Below, piece after piece: positions 1 through 5,912 of a stretch of DNA of 8,382 bases. The number at the start of each line of letters is the position of its first letter. Within the stretch, counting starts at the first letter, position 1. The DNA comes from an uncultured Eubacteriales bacterium (GTDB lineage: Bacteria > Bacillota_A > Clostridia > Christensenellales > Aristaeellaceae): positions 1 to 8,382 of the forward strand of contig USEE01000047.1 of the NCBI GenBank assembly GCA_900553645.1, written 5' to 3'. Position numbers and translations under genes: made by a program. The notes beneath the pieces are model-generated. The model saw only the letters and a list, made by a program, of their open reading frames with translations. It did no database searches and had not been told where the DNA came from.

Positions 1-157
1 CGCGGAAACGCTGCGCATGGCTCAGGAGCAGCAGATTTCCAATAACCAGCTCAAGTACACGATCATAATCGTATCGTCCCTGCCCATGCTGGTCGCATAC
101 CCCTTCTTCCAGAAGTATTTCGTAAAGGGCGTTATGCTGGGTTCCCTTAAAGAGTGA
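1..157 (+). CDS. Carbohydrate ABC transporter permease, LplC/MalG type (3' end only)
   Basis: Only the last 51 codons are present, read from base 2 to the TGA at 155-157. The visible C-terminus has a polar stretch (AETLRMAQEQQ), then a hydrophobic segment (YTIIIVSSLPMLVAYPFF), and ends in QKYFVKGVMLGSLKE. A last membrane helix followed by a 'YPFxQKYFVKGVMxG' tail is typical of sugar ABC permeases of the LplC/YtcP (MalG-like) group; this is family knowledge recalled from memory. The protein would sit in the cytoplasmic membrane as one half of the translocation pore. The EAA loop and the partner permease lie outside the window. The solute-binding protein gene starts 68 nt downstream, so the two are almost certainly co-transcribed. 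The substrate cannot be read from this fragment. Confidence 0.85.
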   Translation, partial: AETLRMAQEQQISNNQLKYTIIIVSSLPMLVAYPFFQKYFVKGVMLGSLKE

Positions 158-165
158 CGGGCGCA

Positions 166-190
166 ATAATTGGGAGCTTATCCCGATTAT
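166..190 (+). other. Intercistronic stem-loop between permease and solute-binding protein genes
   Basis: Arms ATAATTGGGA (166-175) and TCCCGATTAT (181-190) pair over 10 bp with one U-G wobble and a GCTTA loop. No T-run follows, so it is not a terminator. It lies 35 nt upstream of the start codon of the binding-protein gene. Hairpins in such spacers often mark RNA processing or 3'-end protection, so that the binding protein is made in excess over the permeases. That role is inference. Confidence 0.5.
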
Positions 191-225
191 CACCACATAA
201 ATTATTATCTTAGGGAGGTAACTGT

Positions 226-1938
226 ATGAAGAAACTCAAATCCGTACTGGCTCTGATTCTGGCGCTGGCCATGCTTGTGCCCGCCGGCATGAGCCTGGCA
301 GACGGCGCGGACTCGTCCGAGCTTACGACCGTGACCGTGCTGGGCTACAATCAGGGCGGCGCGCGTATGGGCTACTTCAAGGATTCCAAGACCTACGAGT
401 GGCTGGTTGAAAAGACCCACGAAATGGGCATCGATCTGCAGCTGGACTACGTAGAGGCCGACCAGTACTCCACCACCATCACCACCCGTCTGGCCACCGG
501 CGTTGACCTGGCCGACATGATGTTCCTGGAAGTGGACAACGTTACCCTGAACAACCTGATCAACCGCGGTATGCTGACCAGCGTTGATTCCATCCTCGAG
601 CACAGCGACGGCACTGCCGCCGGCTTCCTGGCTCCCGACGGCGAGTACGCCACCCTGCGCAGCGCGGGCACCGCAGCTGACGGCACCTTCTGGGTACTGC
701 AGGGCATTAACACCGGTGTGTACAACATCAACGACTGGATGGGCTCCTACTCGGTAGGTATCCGTCAGGACTGGCTGGACAAGCTGAACCTGCCCATGCC
801 CACCACCACCGATGAGTTCATCGACACTCTGATCGCCTTCCGTGACAACGACGCCAACGGCAACGGCGTTCAGGATGAAAAGGCGCTGTTCGCCAGCGAT
901 CTGAGCCTGCTGCGTCACAGCGGTATCGCCGGCTGGTTCGGCCTGATCATGAACACCATCGGCCTTGACCCCAACACCGATGAAATCACCACCATCTTCT
1001 ATCAGGATGGCTTCAAGGATTACATCACCTTCGTCAAGAAGATGGTTGACGCTGGCGTTATGTCGCTTGCCGACAACGGTTCGCTGTACACCACCGATAC
1101 TTCTTCCCTTATCTCCCAGAACAACATCGGCGCCATGTACTTCCAGACCGCCACTATGTTCACCCGCGACGATCTGACCGGCGACGAAAACGCTGACTAT
1201 CGCCCCGTTTATATCCAGGGTTCTACCGTAAAGCCCACCTGCCGCGGCGACTACAACCTGTCCGTATACAACGGCTACTATGCCTTCATGAACAGCGTTG
1301 ACGTTGAGGCTGCTGCCAAGCTGCTGGACTTCTTCTTCGGTGAAGAGTATTGGCGCTGGAACCGCGACGGTCTGCAGGGTATGGACTACGACTTCGACGA
1401 GAACGGCAACATCATCTACCTGCACGATGGTTGGACTGCTGATCAGGTTATCGAAAACAAGAGCGGCAGCGGCCGTTTCTACATGGACCGTGCTAACCTG
1501 CCCTGCTTCGAAATCGGCCGAACCTACTATACCTTCAACGGCGAAAAGGTTGGCTCCTTCGCTACCGCCGCTGACCTGATGGCCAGCGCTTACGGCCAGA
1601 ACGAGCTTGCCAAGTGCGACAAGAACGATCCCACCGGCAAGCGCCGCGAGCTGCAGATCGCTGCTTGGGATCAGATGGAGCAGAAGGACGCTGTGATGTA
1701 CCAGACCAACACCGCCACCTACCTGGCGCTGCCCACCGATGAGGAAGTTGATACTCTGGACATGTACAGCGCCGATCTGGATATGGCCATGACCGACCTG
1801 TTCGTTGACCTGATCAACGGCGAAAAGTCGCTGGACGATCTGGACACCTATCTGGACGAGCTGCGCGCCTACGGCCTGGACGAGGTTATCGGCGTATATC
1901 AGGCTCGCTACGATCGCTTCAAGGCTGTTGAGGAATAA
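226..1938 (+). CDS. Extracellular solute-binding protein of a carbohydrate ABC transporter (LplA-like)
   Basis: A 570-residue secreted protein expected to capture an oligosaccharide outside the cell and deliver it to the permease encoded just upstream. Residues 1-25 form a Sec signal peptide: basic MKKLK, a hydrophobic Leu/Ala core, and a likely cut after S23-L24-A25. No cysteine follows, so it does not look like a lipoprotein, which is unusual for a Gram-positive binding protein. Residues 207-218 (DNDANGNGVQDE) match a 12-residue EF-hand-type calcium loop, with D207, D209, N211, G212 and E218 in the expected places. A similar loop recurs in LplA-like binding proteins. The long length and many aromatic residues (for example YWRWNRDG near residue 366) fit that group. 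The start is supported by GGGAGG at 213-218. Isoleucine codons are ATC or ATT and never ATA, unlike its neighbours, which suggests high expression. A strong terminator follows. The exact ligand is unknown. Confidence 0.88.
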   Translation: MKKLKSVLALILALAMLVPAGMSLADGADSSELTTVTVLGYNQGGARMGYFKDSKTYEWLVEKTHEMGIDLQLDYVEADQYSTTITTRLATGVDLADMMFLEVDNVTLNNLINRGMLTSVDSILEHSDGTAAGFLAPDGEYATLRSAGTAADGTFWVLQGINTGVYNINDWMGSYSVGIRQDWLDKLNLPMPTTTDEFIDTLIAFRDNDANGNGVQDEKALFASDLSLLRHSGIAGWFGLIMNTIGLDPNTDEITTIFYQDGFKDYITFVKKMVDAGVMSLADNGSLYTTDTSSLISQNNIGAMYFQTATMFTRDDLTGDENADYRPVYIQGSTVKPTCRGDYNLSVYNGYYAFMNSVDVEAAAKLLDFFFGEEYWRWNRDGLQGMDYDFDENGNIIYLHDGWTADQVIENKSGSGRFYMDRANLPCFEIGRTYYTFNGEKVGSFATAADLMASAYGQNELAKCDKNDPTGKRRELQIAAWDQMEQKDAVMYQTNTATYLALPTDEEVDTLDMYSADLDMAMTDLFVDLINGEKSLDDLDTYLDELRAYGLDEVIGVYQARYDRFKAVEE

Positions 1939-1962
1939 TTCTTAACTGCTGAGTAATCGATT

Positions 1963-1997
1963 CTCCCCGCGCGGATGGACGCGCGGGGAGTTTTTTT
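1963..1997 (+). terminator. Rho-independent terminator of the sugar transporter operon
   Basis: A perfect 10-bp stem, CTCCCCGCGC (1963-1972) with GCGCGGGGAG (1981-1990), has an 8-nt loop and is followed at once by seven T residues (1991-1997). It lies 24 nt after the stop codon of the binding-protein gene. It closes the transporter operon and separates it from the fucosidase gene. Confidence 0.95.
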
Positions 1998-2098
1998 GTT
2001 TAGGCAGAATTTGAAGTTTTGAAAGTGCATGTCATGATACAGATTACTGCCTCTCCCATACTCTGCACAATTTATCACGCCAACTCGCCCTTCCCCAA

Positions 2099-2127
2099 TT
2101 GACATTTCCCCACATATAAGTTAAACT
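2099..2127 (+). promoter_or_regulatory. Predicted sigma-A-type promoter of the fucosidase gene
   Basis: A consensus -35 box TTGACA (2099-2104) is followed after exactly 17 nt by TAAACT (2122-2127), which matches the -10 consensus at 4 of 6 positions. The surrounding 1998-2186 region is clearly more AT-rich than the genes. Transcription would start near 2134, leaving a leader of about 50 nt. With the strong terminator upstream, this makes the fucosidase gene the first of a new transcription unit. No convincing operator was found. Confidence 0.65.
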
Positions 2128-2186
2128 TTTGATAACGCAAGTGCATCTTACATTCGTCAAATTTACTTTGTCAGGAGGTACAAGTC

Positions 2187-3503
2187 ATGGATTTCAACAG
2201 CAAGCAGGCCCGCGCCGAGCGCATACGCTGGTTCAAGCACGACCGATTCGGCATGTTCATCCACTGGGGACTGTACGCGATACCCGCGCGCGGCGAGTGG
2301 CTGCGCTATTACGAGCACGTTGACGACGAACATTACGAGCCGTACTTCCGCGAGTTCAACCCCGTCAAGTACGACCCGCGCCAGTGGGCGCGCATCGCCA
2401 AGGCTGCGGGCATGAAGTACGCCGTACTGACTGCCAAGCACCACGACGGATTCTGCCTGTTCGACAGCGCGCAAACCGACTTTAAGTCCACCAATACGCC
2501 GTGCGGGCGCGATCTGGTACGCGAGTTTGTGGAGGCATTCCGCGCCGAGGGGCTGAAGGTCGGGCTGTACTTCTCGCTGCTGGACTGGCACCACCCGGAC
2601 TTTCCCGAGTTCGACGGCATAATCCACACCGATGAATACCTTAAAAAGAATCCGCGCAAGGGCTACGACAATTACCTCAAATTCATGCACGCGCAGATTG
2701 AGGAGCTGCTGACCAATTACGGCCATCTGGACATAATGTGGTTCGACTACTCCTACGGCGAGATGCGCGGCGAAAAGTGGGGTGCGAGCCACATCATCGA
2801 AATGGTGCGCAAGTATCAGCCCCACCTTATCACCGACAACCGACTGGAGGGCGCGGGCGGCTCAGCGGGCAGCATACTTTCGGCCAACCCCACGCCGTTT
2901 TCGGGCGACTTCATGTGCCCCGAGGGGCTAGTGCCGTTCGAGTGCCCGCGCAACGAACTGGGCGAACCCGTGCCGTGGGAATCCTGCATGACGCTCAACA
3001 ACCACTGGGGCTACTGCGGCACCGACTTTGCGTACAAGTCCGCGCGCGATCTGGTGCGCGATCTGAGCGACTGCGTGAGCAAAAGCGGCAACTTCCTGCT
3101 CAACGTCGGGCCGGACGCGCTGGGCCGCATACCCGCGCCCGCCGAACGCGTGCTGCGCGAGGTCGGCGGCTGGCTGGACGAAAACGGCGACAGCATATAT
3201 GGCTGCGGCATGTCGGACGTTAAGTATCCCGACTTCGGCCGGTACACTCAGCGTGGCAACAAGCTGTACCTGCACCTGTACGAAAAGTGCAACCGCCCTA
3301 TCCGACTGTGCGGACTGCTGGATAAGATCGAGAGCATACGCCTGCTGCGCGACGGCTCGGAGGTTAAGCTGCTCGACCCGAACTCGTTCCACGGCCCGAT
3401 ATACCGCGAGTATCCGGGCGACGCGTTCTTCTTCATGGGCGGGCGCAGCGAGGAACTGCCCGACCCGTGGGATACCGTCATCGAGATTACGCTGAAGGAC
3501 TGA
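2187..3503 (+). CDS. Alpha-L-fucosidase, glycoside hydrolase family 29 (cytoplasmic)
   Basis: A 438-residue retaining exo-fucosidase that would remove terminal alpha-L-fucose from oligosaccharides. GH29 hallmarks are visible: FGMFIHWG near the N-terminus, the fucose-binding LTAKHHDGF stretch near residue 90, and MWFDYS with D187 as the expected nucleophile. Further on are WESCMTLNNHWGY (residues 264-276) and SKSGNFLLNVGPD. The acid/base residue varies in this family. E246 (CPEG) and E265 (WES) are candidates, and I cannot decide between them. There is no signal peptide, so the enzyme should act in the cytoplasm on imported sugars. The length suits a single catalytic domain plus a short C-terminal beta domain without carbohydrate-binding modules. 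The start is supported by AGGAGG (2173-2178), eight bases upstream. It is followed after 129 nt by an uncharacterised probable glycosidase gene that may work in the same pathway. Linkage preference cannot be read from the sequence. Confidence 0.95.
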   Translation: MDFNSKQARAERIRWFKHDRFGMFIHWGLYAIPARGEWLRYYEHVDDEHYEPYFREFNPVKYDPRQWARIAKAAGMKYAVLTAKHHDGFCLFDSAQTDFKSTNTPCGRDLVREFVEAFRAEGLKVGLYFSLLDWHHPDFPEFDGIIHTDEYLKKNPRKGYDNYLKFMHAQIEELLTNYGHLDIMWFDYSYGEMRGEKWGASHIIEMVRKYQPHLITDNRLEGAGGSAGSILSANPTPFSGDFMCPEGLVPFECPRNELGEPVPWESCMTLNNHWGYCGTDFAYKSARDLVRDLSDCVSKSGNFLLNVGPDALGRIPAPAERVLREVGGWLDENGDSIYGCGMSDVKYPDFGRYTQRGNKLYLHLYEKCNRPIRLCGLLDKIESIRLLRDGSEVKLLDPNSFHGPIYREYPGDAFFFMGGRSEELPDPWDTVIEITLKD

Positions 3504-3510
3504 TTAAGGC

Positions 3511-3554
3511 TAAGGCAGAAAGCCGGCTGCCGAACCGCCGCGCATTCTGCCTTA
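3511..3554 (+). other. Long imperfect stem-loop after the fucosidase gene
   Basis: Perfect 10-nt inverted arms TAAGGCAGAA (3511-3520) and TTCTGCCTTA (3545-3554) enclose 24 nt. After an A-A mismatch these continue as a smaller GC stem (GCCGGC 3522-3527 with GCCG-C-GC 3537-3543, one bulge). It begins 7 nt after the fucosidase stop. The tail is TTAAACG-like rather than a T-run, so a classical terminator is doubtful. RNA 3'-end protection or attenuation is possible. Confidence 0.5.
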
Positions 3555-3564
3555 AACGAAGCTT

Positions 3565-3600
3565 CGGAAGCCTTGGCTTAGCCAGGGCTTCCGGTTATTC
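3565..3600 (+). terminator. Possible weak terminator or processing hairpin before the unknown glycosidase gene
   Basis: CGGAAGCCTTGGC (3565-3577) pairs with GCCAGGGCTTCCG (3581-3593) over 13 bp with one U-G wobble and a tight TTA loop. The following GTTATTC is only weakly T-rich, so termination would be partial at best. No clear promoter lies between it and the next start codon, so the downstream gene probably depends on read-through from the fucosidase promoter. Confidence 0.4.
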
Positions 3601-3632
3601 AAACTCAAAATCGCAAGGAGATAATTCGCATT

Positions 3633-5786
3633 ATGAATCTGCTTCCCGAAACCAGCGAAAAGGCGGCGCTGGCGCTCGAATGGTTTCCCACCCGCTGGCA
3701 GGCGGCGCTGTGGCGCAACTGGGGCGTGGTGCCCATTGACAGGATGTGCGCGGTGCTGGGCGCAGGCGAAAGCACCCTGCGCGCCGCCGCGGGCGATATG
3801 GGGCTTGACCCGAAACTTGACGCCGAGCCGATGTGGCTCACGCGCGGCTACCTTACCATCATCCGCGACAACTGGCACCTTTGCTCGTTTGAGCAGATTC
3901 AGATGCTGCTGGGCATAAGCGCGGAGAAGCTGGCGTTTCTGCTTAAAGAGGACGACTTCCTGTGGCACAAGCTGGGCAAGATAAAGCCCACCGTGCCCGA
4001 CAACCGCTTTTCTCCGCTGACCGACGGGCAGCGCACCCGCACGGCGCACCTGCGCGCATTGGTCGAAGACATATCGCCCGAACTGCGGCGCGAAAACGCA
4101 TTCGGCTTTGTAAGGCATTTCAGCGGCGCGCCGGTCGACGCGAATGCGCGCGCGTCCGAGGGCGGGCTGGCGACCGTGTATTCGTACTTTGCGCTGTACG
4201 GCGACCCGCTCATGAACCCGGAATTCGACCCGTTCCCGGACGCGCTGCTGTGCGAATACGCAAAGATGGGCGTGCGCGGCGTATGGCTGCAGGGCATACT
4301 GTATCAGCTCATCGAATTTCCGTTTGCGCCCGAAATGTCGCGCGGTCACGAGACGCGTATGCGCAATCTGAACTCGCTGATCGAACGCGCGGGCAGATAC
4401 GGCATAAGCGTGTACCTGTACCTGAACGAACCGCGCTCGATGAACGACGCATTCTTTAAGAAGCGGCCCGAACTGCGCGGCGAGCGCGAGGACGACTTCT
4501 ATGCGATGTGCACCTCGCGCCCCGAGGTAAAGCGTTACCTCGAGGACGGCATGAAGCAATTGTTCGCCGAAGCGCCTGGGCTGGGCGGCTTCTTCACGAT
4601 CACTATGTCCGAAAACCTGACCAACTGCTATTCGCGCGCGAAAGGCCCGCTCACCTGCCCGCGCTGTGCCGCGCGCAAACCGTGGGAGGTCGTGGCTGAG
4701 GTCAATAACCTTATGGCGCGCGGCGCACATGCCTCCGCGCCGAATGCGCGCGCGATTGCGTGGAGCTGGGCATGGGGCGACGAATGGGCGGCCAAGGTGC
4801 CCGCGCTGCTGACCGAGGGACAGATCGTACAGTGCGTGAGCGAGGAGCGGCTTGCAACCAACGTCGGCGGCGTTGCGGGCGTGGTGCGCGACTATTCCAT
4901 ATCACAGCCCGGCCCAGGGCAAAAGGCGCTGACCGTCTGGAGCGCCGCGTGCGAAAGCGGCCACGAAACCTGCGCCAAGGTGCAGATCAACAACAGCTGG
5001 GAGATGTCGGCCGTGCCCTACCTGCCGGTGTTTGACAAGGTGGCCGAGCATATACTGTCGCTCAAGGCGGCAGGCGTTAAGCATCTGCAGATGAGCTGGA
5101 CGCTGGGCGGTTATCCCACGCCCATGCTGAGGATGGCTTCGCGCATGATGAGCGAGGGCATAAGCGTGCATGACTACCTTATCGAATGGCTGGGCGCGGA
5201 GCACGGCGATACGGTCGACAGGGCGCAAAGGCTCATGAGCCGCGCGTTCGGCGAATTCCCGTTCAACATCGAGGTGCTCTACACTGCGCCGCAGAACTAC
5301 GGCCCGATGGCACCGTTCTACCTTACGCCCACGGGTTACACGGCGTGCATGATCGGCTTCCCATACGACGACATAACCACATGGCGCGCGATTTACGACG
5401 AGGATACATTTGAAAGGCAGTTCGACAAGCTGGTCACTGGCTGGCACGCGGGCGTTGAGATGTTGAGGCCGTTTGCGGACTTGGACGGCGAGCTGGGCGA
5501 GGTATACCGCATGGCGGCGGGCGCGCTGAGCCACTTTGAAGCCACGCTTAATCAGATACGCTTTGTCAGGGCGCGCAGGCGGTTTGCGGATGGTGATGAA
5601 AAGGCGCGCAGCGAAATGCTGGCTATTATCGAATCCGAGCGAACGAACGTCATGAACATGCTCGCCCTGCGTCACAAAGACGACCGCATAGGTTATGAGG
5701 CCAGCAACCACTACTACTATACGGTAAACGACCTTATCGAAAAGCTGATCAACATCGACTATTGTAAGGCAGAACTAAACAGATAA
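3633..5786 (+). CDS. Uncharacterised probable TIM-barrel glycoside hydrolase with N-terminal helical repeat
   Basis: A 717-residue protein that I do not recognise as a characterised family. It has no signal peptide or membrane segment, so it is probably cytoplasmic. Residues about 27-110 hold two helical units of one pattern, R-N-W or D-N-W, then 12 residues, then LLG-like and a Leu six further on. They are in register at W30/G43/L49 and W81/G94/L100. The middle resembles a (beta/alpha)8 barrel: GVRGVWLQG, YGISVYLYLNEPRSM with E266, ITMSEN with E327, AIAWSWAWGDEW (W377, W379, W381, D383, E384) and LQMSWTLGGYP near 487. Acidic and tryptophan-rich strand ends of this kind suit sugar binding. 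C332, C342 and C345 (NCYSR...CPRC) may bind metal. The C-terminal about 150 residues look helical. AAGGAG (3615-3620) is 12 nt before the ATG, a long but usable spacing. Following the fucosidase gene, it may act on the same glycan. Enzymatic function is inference; a non-catalytic or regulatory role for the N-terminus is not excluded. Confidence 0.6.
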   Translation: MNLLPETSEKAALALEWFPTRWQAALWRNWGVVPIDRMCAVLGAGESTLRAAAGDMGLDPKLDAEPMWLTRGYLTIIRDNWHLCSFEQIQMLLGISAEKLAFLLKEDDFLWHKLGKIKPTVPDNRFSPLTDGQRTRTAHLRALVEDISPELRRENAFGFVRHFSGAPVDANARASEGGLATVYSYFALYGDPLMNPEFDPFPDALLCEYAKMGVRGVWLQGILYQLIEFPFAPEMSRGHETRMRNLNSLIERAGRYGISVYLYLNEPRSMNDAFFKKRPELRGEREDDFYAMCTSRPEVKRYLEDGMKQLFAEAPGLGGFFTITMSENLTNCYSRAKGPLTCPRCAARKPWEVVAEVNNLMARGAHASAPNARAIAWSWAWGDEWAAKVPALLTEGQIVQCVSEERLATNVGGVAGVVRDYSISQPGPGQKALTVWSAACESGHETCAKVQINNSWEMSAVPYLPVFDKVAEHILSLKAAGVKHLQMSWTLGGYPTPMLRMASRMMSEGISVHDYLIEWLGAEHGDTVDRAQRLMSRAFGEFPFNIEVLYTAPQNYGPMAPFYLTPTGYTACMIGFPYDDITTWRAIYDEDTFERQFDKLVTGWHAGVEMLRPFADLDGELGEVYRMAAGALSHFEATLNQIRFVRARRRFADGDEKARSEMLAIIESERTNVMNMLALRHKDDRIGYEASNHYYYTVNDLIEKLINIDYCKAELNR

Positions 5787-5793
5787 TCCGTTC

Positions 5794-5824
5794 AAGCGGC
5801 CGGCCATTGCGTCGGCCGCTTAAA
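5794..5824 (+). terminator. Probable terminator after the unknown glycosidase gene
   Basis: AAGCGGCCGGC (5794-5804) pairs with GTCGGCCGCTT (5811-5821) over 11 bp with one G-U pair and a 6-nt loop. It lies 7 nt after the stop codon. The tail TTAAATATTG is AT-rich but not a T-run, so termination may be incomplete. Its position just before the radA promoter fits the end of a transcription unit. Confidence 0.6.
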
Positions 5825-5849
5825 TATTGTGGTAATCGCGGCGCGCGTG

Positions 5850-5858
5850 TGGTATAAT
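5850..5858 (+). promoter_or_regulatory. Extended -10 promoter of the radA operon
   Basis: A perfect TATAAT (5853-5858) is preceded by TGG (5850-5852), giving the TGn extension. The best -35 match at 17-nt spacing (TGGTAA, 5830-5835) fits only 3 of 6 positions, as is common for extended -10 promoters. Transcription would start near 5865, giving a leader of about 48 nt before radA. Confidence 0.75.
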
Positions 5859-5912
5859 GAATTCACTGCGTTTTCTTAAAATGCACGACTATTCCACCCA
5901 CGGGAGGCACGC

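Noticed and set aside
203..208. TATTAT as a -10 box for a separate promoter of the binding-protein gene
   Set aside because: No acceptable -35 box lies 16-18 nt upstream, and the permease stop is only 45 nt away.
205..1425. 406-codon open frame on the minus strand opposite the binding-protein gene
   Set aside because: Its translation is low-complexity Val/Gly/Ala/Gln-rich with no recognisable domain. It mirrors a real gene with a signal peptide, a ribosome site and family features.
1908..2105. 65-codon minus-strand open frame over the terminator and intergenic region
   Set aside because: It runs through the strong terminator stem and into the 3' end of the binding-protein gene, with no recognisable domain.
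2130..2143. cre-like (CcpA) sequence TGATAACGCAAGTG just after the fucosidase -10 box
   Set aside because: It departs from the cre consensus at about three key positions and lacks the symmetric right half. The location is suitable but the match is too weak.
2023..2146. Octamer AAGTGCAT at 2023-2030 and 2139-2146 around the fucosidase promoter
   Set aside because: It is only 8 nt long with poorly matching flanks, not enough to claim an operator pair.
3552..4730. 392-codon open frame on the minus strand opposite the unknown glycosidase gene
   Set aside because: The Arg/Ala/His-rich composition is typical of a shadow of GC-rich codons, and no motifs are seen. The + strand frame has structured motifs, a ribosome site and a following hairpin.
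3511..5774. 10-mer TAAGGCAGAA at 3511 and 5765 flanking the unknown glycosidase gene, with a similar TAGGCAGAA at 2001
   Set aside because: Repeated 10-mers are expected by chance in more than 8 kb, and there is no longer shared flank, so it is not a convincing element boundary.
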